From assembly GCA_017461985.1 (NCBI GenBank), contig JAFTSA010000007.1:1-64000 (forward strand): a stretch of 64,000 nucleotides of DNA, written 5' to 3'. Position numbers and translations under genes: made by a program. The notes beneath the pieces are model-generated. The model was not told the DNA's origin, did not search any database, and saw nothing but the letters and a program-made list of their open reading frames with translations. Positions 7,077-16,279 of this stretch are shown piece after piece. Every line of letters begins with the position of its first letter. The stretch's first letter is position 1. The stretch comes from Clostridia bacterium. GTDB taxonomy: Bacteria > Bacillota > Clostridia > Christensenellales > CAG-917.

Positions 7077-8966
7077 TTAAGCAATGATGATGTCGATGGA
7101 CTTGTCTTTTATCACGATGCTTTCTGCGGGCACGTGGAGGTCAACCTGGTCGCCCACTGCTCCATCGTATGCTGCCACAACCTTTTGACCTTCGGTGTCA
7201 ATGGTTGCATAGCGGACAAAACCATAGTCGCGGATTTCGCTGACTGTGCCTGTGAGGACATCAGTTGCGCCTTCTTCGTGAGGTGTGACTGTGACAACGC
7301 TGGCGTCAAAGATGTATTCAAGAGGTGTGCGGAAGATTTTGCTGCCCTTGCAAGCAAATATCTTTTCGCATGCAGGCACTGTGGGGATAAGTTTTGCTGT
7401 GCCAACGTTCATATAGAAGTTGTAGAATTTGCGTGACTTATCCTTTTCCTTTGTAAAGGTGCCGTCCAGGGTGTTGGTGAGATTGATGGGTGCAACACCC
7501 AGCGCTTCGATACCCACCTTTGTGAAGTCGATGTCAAAGTCAACGATGTCTCCTGCTTTGAATCTTGCCTCGCCTTCTTCAAGTGAGAACATTGTAAGGT
7601 CGCCAACCTTCAAGAAATAGAGGTTTTTGCCTTCAACGTTTTCAACCCATTGGACGTTTGCCTTGCCTGCGCCTGCACCGAGGGTGAGTGCACTGATGGG
7701 AATGACTGTTTCAACGTCTGTTGCATTGTCGCACTTGACAGCAGAAGGCATTTCAAATGCTTGACCTTCAAATGTCAACTTGCCGTCTTCCACGTTTGCA
7801 CGAATGTATGATGCTTCGGGGATACGCTTTCTAATGCTCATCTCAGTTTCCTTGTCAAAGACATGGAACTTGCGTCTTGAGATTTCGATGTCAAGGACAT
7901 CTCCACGGCGTACGATTGTGTCGGGGCTTGCCTTGATGATGATTGCGCCTTCTTCTGCATCGGGAGTGTTGAGGTTGAGGTTTGCGTAAATGAGTGTTTC
8001 ACCACCGAGCACTTCAACAACGCTGACAACTGCCTTTGCAGGTGCCCATGAGCCGTCGTCGTAGTTGGTGTCGTTCTTTACGCGGACATCATCGGGACGA
8101 ATGCCAAAGACCACTTTGTGGTTGCCATCCATATATTTGACGGGCACTTTGTCTGCTTGGACGTATTTCATGCCCACTGATGCACCACAATCAAGGTTGA
8201 AAGTGACGTCGTCGCCTTCCTTGATGACTGTGCCGTCAAAGAAGTTCATTTGAGGTGTGCCGATGAAACCTGCAACAAAAACGTTGTCAGGGTATTTATA
8301 AAGGTTGACAGGGGTGTCAATTTGTTGGACAAAGCCGTCTTTCATAACAACGATGCGAGTGCCCATTGTCATTGCTTCAACTTGGTCGTGGGTGACGTAG
8401 ATAAATGTTGTGCCAAGACGTTCATGAAGTCTTGAAATCTCAGATCTCATTGCTGCACGGAGTTTTGCGTCAAGGTTTGAAAGAGGTTCGTCAAGAAGGA
8501 ATACCTTGGGGTTTCTCACGATTGCTCTGCCCAATGCCACTCTTTGTCTTTGACCACCGGAGAGTGCCTTAGGTTTGCGTTCAAGATACTCGGTGATGCC
8601 CAAGATTGCGGCTGCTTCCATAACCTTTTCGTGTATGACTTCTTTCTTTTCGTGGGCGGTGCGGAGAGCAAATGCCATATTTTCGTAAACGCTCATATGG
8701 GGATAGAGTGCATAGTTTTGGAAAACCATTGCGATGTTTCTATCCTTAGGCTCAAAATCGTTCACGATTTCGTCGTCGATACGGAGTTCGCCTGCAGTGA
8801 TTTCTTCAAGGCCTGCGATCATACGGAGTGTGGTTGACTTTCCGCAACCAGAGGGTCCGACGAACACGATAAATTCCTTATCTTCTATGTCCATGCAGAA
8901 GTCGTTGACTGCTTTGACTTTGCCATCATAGACTTTGAAAATGTGTTTCAATGATAAACTTGCCAT
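7077..8966 (-). CDS. Sugar ABC transporter ATPase (MsmX/MalK-like) with long C-terminal extension
   Basis: Energises maltodextrin uptake by the permeases encoded upstream. The ATPase domain (residues 1-240) is complete: Walker A GPSGCGKST, Q-loop NYALYPH, signature LSGGQRQR, Walker B VFLLDEPLSNLD and H-loop VTHDQ. The region to about residue 370 is the usual TOBE/OB domain of CUT1 ATPases, which normally end there. This protein reaches 629 residues: about 250 extra residues with beta-rich segments, including a TOBE-like stretch near the end (VLTGTVSEIRDYG). The function of the extension is unknown. It is the last gene of the locus, 10 bp after the amylase, with GGAG before the ATG. Confidence 0.85.
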   Translation of the reverse strand: MASLSLKHIFKVYDGKVKAVNDFCMDIEDKEFIVFVGPSGCGKSTTLRMIAGLEEITAGELRIDDEIVNDFEPKDRNIAMVFQNYALYPHMSVYENMAFALRTAHEKKEVIHEKVMEAAAILGITEYLERKPKALSGGQRQRVALGRAIVRNPKVFLLDEPLSNLDAKLRAAMRSEISRLHERLGTTFIYVTHDQVEAMTMGTRIVVMKDGFVQQIDTPVNLYKYPDNVFVAGFIGTPQMNFFDGTVIKEGDDVTFNLDCGASVGMKYVQADKVPVKYMDGNHKVVFGIRPDDVRVKNDTNYDDGSWAPAKAVVSVVEVLGGETLIYANLNLNTPDAEEGAIIIKASPDTIVRRGDVLDIEISRRKFHVFDKETEMSIRKRIPEASYIRANVEDGKLTFEGQAFEMPSAVKCDNATDVETVIPISALTLGAGAGKANVQWVENVEGKNLYFLKVGDLTMFSLEEGEARFKAGDIVDFDIDFTKVGIEALGVAPINLTNTLDGTFTKEKDKSRKFYNFYMNVGTAKLIPTVPACEKIFACKGSKIFRTPLEYIFDASVVTVTPHEEGATDVLTGTVSEIRDYGFVRYATIDTEGQKVVAAYDGAVGDQVDLHVPAESIVIKDKSIDIIIA

Positions 8967-8976
8967 ACTTTTCTCC

Positions 8977-10563
8977 TTATATAAAGATTGCTATGGATTG
9001 GCCGGGCATTGCGAGAACGCCGCCCGCATCATATGAACATTGACCGCCCATTGCGTAGAGTGTGCCAACCATTTGACTGCAACCAAGGTTGAAGTCTCCA
9101 AGATTGACTGTTTGGTCAAAGGTGTCCATATTGAAAACAATCGTTATCTTTTCATTTTGATATTCTTTTGTGATGATACAAATGTAATTGTTGTTGGGTG
9201 TGGGGTGATATTCCACCTTGCCTCTTGCAATTGAGGGGAAACGGTTTCTCAACTCCATTGCTTCTTTATAGTAATTGAGAATGCTGTTGGGGTCTGCTTG
9301 TTGCTCTTCAACAGAGGGATAATAATAAGACGTTTCATCCCAAGGTGTGCCTTCAGGGGGCAGATAGCAACATCCCTCATAGATGTTTTTGGCTTGCCAC
9401 TTCATTGCAATACGTTTTGCGGGGTCGCTGTTTTGTCCACCCTTGGAAATCATGCCGATTTCTTCGCCGTAATAGACAAAAGTTCCGCCGCTCATCATTG
9501 ACATGACACCTGCTGCCATTTTAAGGTTTTCAACACCGGGCATAAAACTGCCGGGGCGCATTGTGTCGTGATTGCCAAGGAAAGGTGCAAGGATTGCGTT
9601 TTCACCATAGGTGTTTTGCAGTTTTTCAAACCAGTTGCCAAGGCCATTTCCACTGCCTTGCTTGACAAGTGATGCAATTTGACCACCTGCTTGTGCTCCT
9701 GTGAACAAGAAGAAACTGTCCACACCGCTTTCATAATATCTGTCGATTGTGTAGTCATCGCCAACCCATGCTTCGCCAACAATGTAAGCATTGGGCTTGA
9801 TTTTCTTTGCTTCGGTGTTGAGCCAACCAAGGAAATCAATGTTCTTTTGGAGATAACCTGTGTAATAACTTGTGACTGCGTCAAGACGGAAGCCGTCCAC
9901 GTCGTAGTCTTCAAGCCAATATTGCATTATGTTGATGATTTCAGCGCGCATTGCGGGGCTGTCAAGATTAAGGTCGGGCATGCCACTCCAAAATTGGCTT
10001 TCGTAGGAATATTGTGTGCCACTGACACTTGAATACTTGTTGTTGTCTGTAATGCGGAAGTTGTAGTAGTCACCATATTGTCCGCCGGGCTGACCATTTT
10101 GACGGATATAGTTGCAGGCTTCCTTAAACCAAGGGTGTTGGTCACTTGAGTGGTTGACCACAAGGTCAATGATGACTCTTATGCCACGATTGTGGGCTTC
10201 GGTGATGAGAGTTTTGAAGTCATCAAGGGTGCCGTAATCGGGGTCTATTGCGTAATAGTCCTTGACATCATACTTGTGATAGGTGGGTGACGGGTGAATG
10301 GGCATAAGCCAAATTCCGTTGAAACCCATTTCCTTGATGTAGTCAAGTTTTGCTGTCACGCCGTTGAGGTCGCCTATGCCGTCATTGTCTGTGTCGTAAA
10401 AACTGTGGACAAAGATTTCATACCAGTTGCGATAACTGTCATCAATGATGTTCAGTTCAACGCTGTCGCTGGGCTCATCTTCTGTGGGGTTGCAAGCAAC
10501 CAAACCCACCAAGGACACTAAAAGCAAGGACAGGACAAGAATTGTTGCAAAAAACTTTTTCAT
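8977..10563 (-). CDS. Extracellular GH13 alpha-amylase lipoprotein
   Basis: Hydrolyses alpha-1,4-glucans at the cell surface. Signal peptide with lipobox LVAC (Cys24) predicts lipid anchoring. The GH13 barrel starts at YEIFVHSFYDTDNDGIGDL and contains region I DLVVNHSSD, nucleophile Asp in DGFRLDAVTS, acid/base Glu in IVGEAWVG and third acid in FLGNHD; 528 residues with a small C-terminal beta domain. GGAGG precedes the start. It sits between the permease and ATPase genes, so released maltodextrins would be taken up by the neighbouring transporter. Confidence 0.9.
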   Translation of the reverse strand: MKKFFATILVLSLLLVSLVGLVACNPTEDEPSDSVELNIIDDSYRNWYEIFVHSFYDTDNDGIGDLNGVTAKLDYIKEMGFNGIWLMPIHPSPTYHKYDVKDYYAIDPDYGTLDDFKTLITEAHNRGIRVIIDLVVNHSSDQHPWFKEACNYIRQNGQPGGQYGDYYNFRITDNNKYSSVSGTQYSYESQFWSGMPDLNLDSPAMRAEIINIMQYWLEDYDVDGFRLDAVTSYYTGYLQKNIDFLGWLNTEAKKIKPNAYIVGEAWVGDDYTIDRYYESGVDSFFLFTGAQAGGQIASLVKQGSGNGLGNWFEKLQNTYGENAILAPFLGNHDTMRPGSFMPGVENLKMAAGVMSMMSGGTFVYYGEEIGMISKGGQNSDPAKRIAMKWQAKNIYEGCCYLPPEGTPWDETSYYYPSVEEQQADPNSILNYYKEAMELRNRFPSIARGKVEYHPTPNNNYICIITKEYQNEKITIVFNMDTFDQTVNLGDFNLGCSQMVGTLYAMGGQCSYDAGGVLAMPGQSIAIFI

Positions 10564-10571
10564 CTTGCCTC

Positions 10572-11618
10572 CTATCCCTTGACTGCTCCGCCTGTGACGC
10601 CTTGCACATAGTATTTTTGCAAGAACATAAACAGGATTGTGATGGGTGTTGCAACAATAACCGCCGCCGCACAGAAGGTTGTGAAGTATTGTTGAATCAT
10701 TTCTCTTTCAAGCCACTTGTACATACCCAATGACACGGTGTACATGCCAATGTCGGGCACACCTGCCATGATGTATGACACAAAGATGTAGTCGCACCAA
10801 GGTGCTACGAAGGAAATGAGGATTGTGTAGATGATGATGGACTTGCTGAGAGGCAAAATCACCTTGAAGAAGGTCCTAAATCTTGATGCGCCGTCAATTC
10901 GGGCTGCTTCGTCAAGAGATTTGGGCACTGTGTCAAAGAATCCTTTTGCCACGTAATAACTCATTGCCGCGCCTGCTGAATAGACAATAATCAAACTGAG
11001 GTGTGATTGATAGTTGTCAGGGAGCAAGATTTTCAGCAAGAAGTACACTGCTGTCATACTCATAAATCCGGGGAACATGCCAAGGATGAGCATAACGTTC
11101 ATGATGGGCTTTCTTGCCTTGAACTTGACACGGCTGAATGCGTATGCCACTGCAAGCACAAAAAGTGTGGTGATAAGACAACTGCACACTGCGATGAGCA
11201 AGGTGTTGCCATACCATCTAGGGAATTCTGTTTCAGTGAAAAGACGCTTGTAGTTGTCAAGGGTCCATTCTTGAGGGAAGAAAGTGGGTGACCATGCGCC
11301 CGGCTCCTTTCTAAATGATTGGACAATGAGGTAGAACAAAGGAACAACCCACAAAATTGACAATACTGTCAAGATGACTTGACCGACTGTGTTGCCAAAT
11401 ATGCGTCTAAATCTCATGCCAATACGGCTCTTTTTGCGGATGGTGACCTTTGAAAGTTCAAGTTGACGCTCCATTTCGTCAATCTTTGACCAATCGGTGA
11501 GAGGCTCAACCACCTTTTCTTCTTGGACGGGCTCAGTGATTTCTTCAACCACTTCTTCTGCTGTTGATTCAACGGGAGTTTCAAGTTCCGTTTGCATAAT
11601 GATATCCTTTTCGCTCAT
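10572..11618 (-). CDS. Maltodextrin ABC permease, MalG-like
   Basis: Inner-membrane permease of the CUT1 family, 348 residues. The first 70 are a charged cytoplasmic extension rich in Glu and Val; the membrane domain follows. The EAA loop, DEAARIDGASRFRTFF, binds the ATPase. Its ATG overlaps the stop of the MalF-like gene in an ATGA arrangement, giving coupled translation. It would form the heterodimeric channel with the MalF-like protein. Confidence 0.9.
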   Translation of the reverse strand: MSEKDIIMQTELETPVESTAEEVVEEITEPVQEEKVVEPLTDWSKIDEMERQLELSKVTIRKKSRIGMRFRRIFGNTVGQVILTVLSILWVVPLFYLIVQSFRKEPGAWSPTFFPQEWTLDNYKRLFTETEFPRWYGNTLLIAVCSCLITTLFVLAVAYAFSRVKFKARKPIMNVMLILGMFPGFMSMTAVYFLLKILLPDNYQSHLSLIIVYSAGAAMSYYVAKGFFDTVPKSLDEAARIDGASRFRTFFKVILPLSKSIIIYTILISFVAPWCDYIFVSYIMAGVPDIGMYTVSLGMYKWLEREMIQQYFTTFCAAAVIVATPITILFMFLQKYYVQGVTGGAVKG

Positions 11619-13159
11619 TGGAAATTATCCTCCCCTTTAACTGATGATGACCTATTGTAAACAATAAGACTGAATACTGCTGAAATGACAAACACCAAAA
11701 TACCAATGACTGACGCCAACTTGTAGTTTCTATCCGTGCCGAGAGACAACTTGTAGAGCCAAGTGACAAGAAGGTCTGTGCCCTTTGCGCCGTCCGTGTA
11801 AAGCATAAGGTCGCCGGGGCCACCTCCTGACAGCAAGAAGATGACGTTGAAGTTGTTGATGTTGCCGATGAATTGTGTGATGAGATAAGGCCCTGTGACA
11901 AAGAGCATATAAGGCAGGGTTATCTTGAAGAATCTGCGGGCAGGTGATGCGCCGTCTATACGGGCTGACTCATAAAGGTCTTGAGGGATGTTCATCAAGA
12001 TGCCTGAGCACATCAGCATACTGTAAGGTATGCCAACCCACATGTTGACAAGGACAATACAAATACGTGTTGTGGTGATGTCAATGCCAAACTTCAAGTG
12101 ATAGCCAAAGAGTTGCTCAATGATTTGGGTGATGATGCCACCGCCACTGCCCAATATGCCGCCGCCTGTGTCCAGCATCTTTGACATAATCAGCAAAGAC
12201 ACAAATTGAGGAACTGCGATGGTTGTGACAAACATCGTTCTATAAAACTTTTTAAACTTGATGCCCTTCTTGTTGATGAGCATTGCAAGGAGCATGCCGA
12301 AGAAATAGCTTGTGAAGGTTGCAAGCACTGCCCAAAGGAGTGTCCAACCAAGAACACGCCAGAAGGTTGCGCCCAACTTTGACCCGCCAGAGAAAAGTTG
12401 CTTGAAGTTGTCAAAGCCAACCCATTGGAACAAGTGTTCAGGCACTTCGTGACCCGCGTCGTAGTTGGTGAATGCAATGAGAATCATCGTGATGAGAGGA
12501 ATCACGGTGAACATAAACAAGCCAAGCATAGGCATTGACAAGAGAGTGATGTGGAACTTTCCATCAAGGAATTGCCCTGCATCAGTCTTGATGCCGATAG
12601 GTTTCTTGCCGATGATTCTGTATTGTTCAAGTTCATAACTTTCACGGACTGCCTTGAAATAGAAATAGGCAAAGAACAACAAAATCAAAAATGACAGTAT
12701 ACCGTAGAGAACGATAAGGAAGGAGTTGTCCCCTTCTGTCTTGACATATTCGCCAAGTTCATCATTCCACACGTCAGAAACGCTTGTTTCAACACGACCA
12801 ACGTTGCCGCCGCCGAACATATTTTCAAAGCACATGACCATATATTGTCCGCCGAAGAAGACCATATAAAGAATAAGGGCCGCTTCTAGGAGCATATACA
12901 TTATGCCTCGGACAATTTGACCACGGAATACGTGTCCCAAGCCAATAAGGAAATAAGACGCCTTTGTGAGGACGTCACCTTGCCAGAAATTCAAACCGAA
13001 GTTTTTGATTCTTTCCCAAATTCTAAGGAAGAATGCACCAATCTTCTTGAGCTTGCTCAAGAAGAAGTTTTTTACATTCCCGCCAAAGTTGCCAAAGAAC
13101 TTTTTCAGTTTGTATATTATTTTTTGGGGTAAGGTCAGTTTGAAATATTCAAAATCCAT
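11615..13159 (-). CDS. Maltodextrin ABC permease, MalF-like
   Basis: A 514-residue CUT1 permease. The first 200 residues are a basic N-terminus and extra membrane segments absent from most Gram-positive MalF/MsmF proteins (about 290-450 residues). The core has at least six membrane segments and the EAA motif ESARIDGASPARRFF. The N-terminal part, with a soluble loop after the second membrane segment, may act in binding-protein docking as the MalF P2 loop does in enteric bacteria; that comparison is inference. It overlaps malG by 4 bp and lies downstream of the binding protein. Confidence 0.9.
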   Translation of the reverse strand: MDFEYFKLTLPQKIIYKLKKFFGNFGGNVKNFFLSKLKKIGAFFLRIWERIKNFGLNFWQGDVLTKASYFLIGLGHVFRGQIVRGIMYMLLEAALILYMVFFGGQYMVMCFENMFGGGNVGRVETSVSDVWNDELGEYVKTEGDNSFLIVLYGILSFLILLFFAYFYFKAVRESYELEQYRIIGKKPIGIKTDAGQFLDGKFHITLLSMPMLGLFMFTVIPLITMILIAFTNYDAGHEVPEHLFQWVGFDNFKQLFSGGSKLGATFWRVLGWTLLWAVLATFTSYFFGMLLAMLINKKGIKFKKFYRTMFVTTIAVPQFVSLLIMSKMLDTGGGILGSGGGIITQIIEQLFGYHLKFGIDITTTRICIVLVNMWVGIPYSMLMCSGILMNIPQDLYESARIDGASPARRFFKITLPYMLFVTGPYLITQFIGNINNFNVIFLLSGGGPGDLMLYTDGAKGTDLLVTWLYKLSLGTDRNYKLASVIGILVFVISAVFSLIVYNRSSSVKGEDNFQ

Positions 13160-13187
13160 CTTACGCCTCCATGTTTTCGTTGTTGAG

Positions 13188-13216
13188 GGACTGCCCTACA
13201 ACGTAAGGCAGTCCCA
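13188..13216 (-). other. Intercistronic hairpin after the binding-protein gene
   Basis: GGGACTGCC (13188-13196) and GGCAGTCCC (13208-13216) form a 9-bp stem between the binding-protein and permease genes, without a T run. Such hairpins commonly stabilise binding-protein mRNA against 3' decay so that it is made in excess over the permeases. Confidence 0.55.
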
Positions 13217-13228
13217 TGGGTTTGACGA

Positions 13229-14533
13229 TTATGCGCCAGTGATTTGTGCAACAAGTGCATCAAGATATTCTTGAAGTGTTGCGTCGGACACATCGAGAAG
13301 TGTGCCGTTTTCCTTTTCAGTGATGAAAGGAGTGATGAGTGCGCCCATAGGAGTCCAGTAGTTGCCGGGAACGCCCTTTTGTGCGCGGTTGTATTGTGCT
13401 TGTTGCATGACCACTGAAATCACGGGGTCATTGAGCACTGCTTCTGATGCTGCCACAACTTTGTTGGTAGGACCAAAGCCACGGACTTCAAATCTCTTTT
13501 GTTGGTTTTGTTCATTGGTGAGCCATTGTGCCAGTTTGTGTGCTTCGCCCTTGTTTTGGCTGTAGCCGTTGACACCGATGAGTTTGAATCCCATATAGCC
13601 TGAAAGTTGGACTTGTTGTCCGCCGATGTTTGCGGTGGGAAGTTTGATGACGCCCATGTTTTCGCCAAGGAGTTCTTTGATGGTTGCTGCGTTCCATGTG
13701 CCTGAAACTGCTGCTGCCACTTCAACCTTGCCGTTTTCGTCGGGTGTGAAACCTGCGATAATCTTGCTGTCATCTGTTTGGATGACGAGAGCATTGTGAT
13801 TGACGTAGTTGCGGAGTGATTGCATAACCTTGAGGCCATCTGCATTGTTGTAGTTGCAGGTGCATGCGGTTTGGACCATCTTGTCGTTGTAGGTCACTTC
13901 GTAGCCCAAGCTGGGGTTTGCAAAGAAGAAGCTTGAAAGATACCAACCGTCATCGTTCAGTTTGAAGTGGACTTTCTTGCCTGCTGCTTCTGCAACATCA
14001 AGCATGCTGTCAAGGGTTGCAAGTTGACTGGGGTCTGAATAGACTCTCTTGTCATAGTAGACAAAGTAGCAGTTGTCACCAGTCATAGGATATGCGTAGA
14101 GTTGATCTTCACCGTTGATGGTGAGGGTTGCTGCATCGATTGAACCTGCGCTGTTGACTTCTTTCAGGTTGGTTTCGATTGCGCCACCGATACGTGCAAG
14201 TGCGCCACCTGCATAAAGTTTGTTGATTTGGTCACTTGCAAATGCGTACACGTCGGGACCTGATGTGACGTCGTTGAGAACTTTGTCTGCTGCGTCTGCT
14301 TCAGATTGAACACCGAACAAGAACTTGTATTCGTTTTGAGGGTTTGCTGCTGCGTATGCTGCGCACATTTCTTTGAGCATTTCTTGGTCTTCTTGTGAGC
14401 CCCAGACTGTCAAAGTATATTTGGTTTTTCCGCCGGGAGTGGTGGGATCTTCTTTTTCACCACAGCCGACAAATGCGATTGCTGCCAGCATCATAATCGC
14501 CAAAACGAGTGCAATGAGTTTAATTTTTTTCAT
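13229..14533 (-). CDS. Maltodextrin-binding lipoprotein (MalE/family 1 solute-binding protein)
   Basis: Surface-tethered receptor that hands maltodextrins to the MalF/MalG-like permeases. Signal peptide ends at lipobox FVGC (Cys24). The mature part starts with YTLTVWGSQEDQEMLKEM, typical of the cluster 1 binding-protein fold, and includes a hinge-type segment (QLSGYMGFKLIGVNGYSQ) and an aromatic C-terminus (NYWTPMGALI). Length 434 is normal. An AAAGGAGA-type site precedes the ATG. Hairpins on both sides of the gene suggest independent control of its mRNA level. Confidence 0.9.
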   Translation of the reverse strand: MKKIKLIALVLAIMMLAAIAFVGCGEKEDPTTPGGKTKYTLTVWGSQEDQEMLKEMCAAYAAANPQNEYKFLFGVQSEADAADKVLNDVTSGPDVYAFASDQINKLYAGGALARIGGAIETNLKEVNSAGSIDAATLTINGEDQLYAYPMTGDNCYFVYYDKRVYSDPSQLATLDSMLDVAEAAGKKVHFKLNDDGWYLSSFFFANPSLGYEVTYNDKMVQTACTCNYNNADGLKVMQSLRNYVNHNALVIQTDDSKIIAGFTPDENGKVEVAAAVSGTWNAATIKELLGENMGVIKLPTANIGGQQVQLSGYMGFKLIGVNGYSQNKGEAHKLAQWLTNEQNQQKRFEVRGFGPTNKVVAASEAVLNDPVISVVMQQAQYNRAQKGVPGNYWTPMGALITPFITEKENGTLLDVSDATLQEYLDALVAQITGA

Positions 14534-14598
14534 AATTGTCTCCTTTTGAGGGATTAATTGATTATTTTGCTAAATTAAAAGTCTTTTTTCGCCAAAAG

Positions 14599-14623
14599 GC
14601 GAGGTGAGCAAAGCCCACCTCGC
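14599..14623 (-). terminator. Hairpin between the starch-binding-like lipoprotein and binding-protein genes
   Basis: GCGAGGTG and CACCTCGC flank a GGCTTTGCT-type inner stem, followed on the minus strand by CTTTT. It overlaps a second small inverted repeat at 14589-14602. It probably gives partial termination or 3'-end protection. Confidence 0.5.
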
Positions 14624-14642
14624 TTTCTAGTGTTTTTGTTGA

Positions 14643-16115
14643 TTATGCTGCTGTGACGGTGTATTCACCTGTTGCAATGTTGAATGAAACTGTGTAGGTG
14701 CCTGCGGTGACGTAGAAGTTGTCGCCGTTGTAGCCGTGCCATGTTGCAATGCCGAGTTCACTGCCGTAAACAACTTGGAATGCAAAGACTGCGGGTTCAC
14801 CATCGGGGTTGGTCTTGCCTTGTGCTGTGATCCAGTTGTAGTCGTTGCGTGCTGCTGCATCGAATGCAACGAGAGTGCCTGTTGCAATGCCGTCTTCAAC
14901 TGTGAGAGCAGGTGTGACGCCTGCCTTCACTGCGAAGTTGACTGCTGCGCCTTCTCCATCAACGAATGTGCCGACGAGATAATATTCGCACTTTGAATAT
15001 TCAACAACATTGCCTTCAACAGTATACTTGAATGAGTATGTGCCTGCTGTGAGGAAGATGTTGACACCGTTGTTGCCATAGTATTTTCCGTCGATTGTGT
15101 TGTAGAGCTTGACTGCTGCGCACTTGACACCGAGGGTGTTGTCTGCGTCTTCTGCTGTCCAATCTGCATACATTTCTTCTGTGATAACGAGGGTGCCGGT
15201 CCAGGTTGCCTTGTCATCTGATTCTTTGAGAAGGAGTTCGCCGTCTTCGTATGAAGTGCCCCAGTTGTTCATTGTGCCGATGAAGTGCATTTCGTGTGTG
15301 ACGGTCATTGCATCGAGTTTTTCAACAAGTTGGAATGTGATCTTGTTGTCTGCGGGGTGATCAGGATATGTGGTGTAAGTGATCTTGTAAACACCATCTT
15401 GACCTTCTGCGAGTTTGACGTTCCAGGTTTCGAAGCCATTGTTGTATTCGTCTGCGCCGATGAAGATGACTGTGTCGCCGACTTTGACTTGTGCAACTTC
15501 CTTGTCTGCTGCGGTGTAGGTGGTGTTGTCGTTGAAGTTGAGGCCGTCGCAGTATTCTGCTCCTACAACATAACCGATACCAACTTGACCATCCCAGCTG
15601 CCGTCGTGGCAGATTTGGAACATGTCGCCTGCATACATTGTGATGGTGATTTCATAGATGTTTGCAGTTGCATTGTCTGTCTTTGTCATCGTGAGGTTTG
15701 CTGCTGCTGCTGTGTGGTCCCAGTTTGCCTTGCCCATGTCGCCTGCGCCTGCGCCGATGAGGTAATAGGATGTTTCATCTGCAACGTGTGCTGTGCTGGT
15801 GAACTTTGCAAAGATGTCTGTGTCTTCGTTGAGTTCTGCATCAAAATCAAATGCTTGAGTGAGTGATGCTTCTGCAAACCAGCCGGTGAATTCCTTGTTT
15901 TCAGGTGCTTCGGGAGTCCATGCGGTTGCTTTTGAGCCCTTTTCAAGAGTTTCTTCTTTCAGGACTTTGCTGCCTTGGTACCATGTGACTGTGATAGTAT
16001 CGTCACCGCCTGCGGGAGGTGTGGTGGGATCTTCTGTAGGGTTACATGCTACAAAAGCGGTCAATGTGAGTGCGAGTACGAGGACGCACACTACTGCTGT
16101 GAAAAACTTTTTCAT
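14643..16115 (-). CDS. Surface lipoprotein with starch-binding-like modules
   Basis: Lipobox FVAC (Cys24) is followed by a Bacterial-repeat (InlB B/Listeria-Bacteroides) module, with TVTWYQGSKV and FTGWFAEASL. Then come several modules of about 100 residues with signatures such as YYLIGAGAGDMGKANWDHT, MHFIGTMNNWGTS and YYLVGTFVDGEG, each ending in a beta-strand repeat like TAGTYSFKYT or TAGTYTVSFN. These resemble SusE/SusF or amylase-associated starch-binding modules. No catalytic residues are visible. Its place between pullulanase and the binding protein suggests it holds starch at the surface. It has its own promoter at 16194-16223. Confidence 0.7.
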   Translation of the reverse strand: MKKFFTAVVCVLVLALTLTAFVACNPTEDPTTPPAGGDDTITVTWYQGSKVLKEETLEKGSKATAWTPEAPENKEFTGWFAEASLTQAFDFDAELNEDTDIFAKFTSTAHVADETSYYLIGAGAGDMGKANWDHTAAAANLTMTKTDNATANIYEITITMYAGDMFQICHDGSWDGQVGIGYVVGAEYCDGLNFNDNTTYTAADKEVAQVKVGDTVIFIGADEYNNGFETWNVKLAEGQDGVYKITYTTYPDHPADNKITFQLVEKLDAMTVTHEMHFIGTMNNWGTSYEDGELLLKESDDKATWTGTLVITEEMYADWTAEDADNTLGVKCAAVKLYNTIDGKYYGNNGVNIFLTAGTYSFKYTVEGNVVEYSKCEYYLVGTFVDGEGAAVNFAVKAGVTPALTVEDGIATGTLVAFDAAARNDYNWITAQGKTNPDGEPAVFAFQVVYGSELGIATWHGYNGDNFYVTAGTYTVSFNIATGEYTVTAA

Positions 16116-16193
16116 AGTTTTCTCTCCTTTTTAAGGTTTTTTTTGTTGTTTTTCTATCTATTCTCAAAAACCATTTTTGGTTTTCTTGAATCA

Positions 16194-16227
16194 ATTATAT
16201 CACTTTGTGATATTGAGCGTCAATATC
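16194..16227 (-). promoter_or_regulatory. Promoter with overlapping palindromes upstream of the starch-binding-like lipoprotein
   Basis: On the minus strand TTGACG, 18 bp, TATAAT (16194-16223). Two perfect palindromes overlap it: ATATCAC-TTT-GTGATAT (16198-16214) and GATATTGA-GCG-TCAATATC (16209-16227). The arrangement suits a repressor operator. The GTGATATT words also resemble the linker of the hairpin arrays further right, so a degenerate array unit is the alternative. Confidence 0.6.
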
Positions 16228-16251
16228 ACGGTTTTTCTGTGAAAAAGGGAG

Positions 16252-16274
16252 TCCCTGCAAGGTCATTGCAGGGA
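16252..16274. terminator. Hairpin after the pullulanase gene
   Basis: TCCCTGCAA and TTGCAGGGA form a 9-bp stem; the minus strand then reads CTCCCTTTTT. It probably ends part of the transcription coming from pullulanase before the internal promoter. Confidence 0.5.
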
Positions 16275-16279
16275 TATTT

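Noticed and set aside
15285..15866. Long plus-strand open frame of 193 codons inside the starch-binding-like lipoprotein gene
   Set aside because: It is antisense to a gene with signal peptide and clear modules. Its cysteine- and valine-rich product is typical of a shadow frame.
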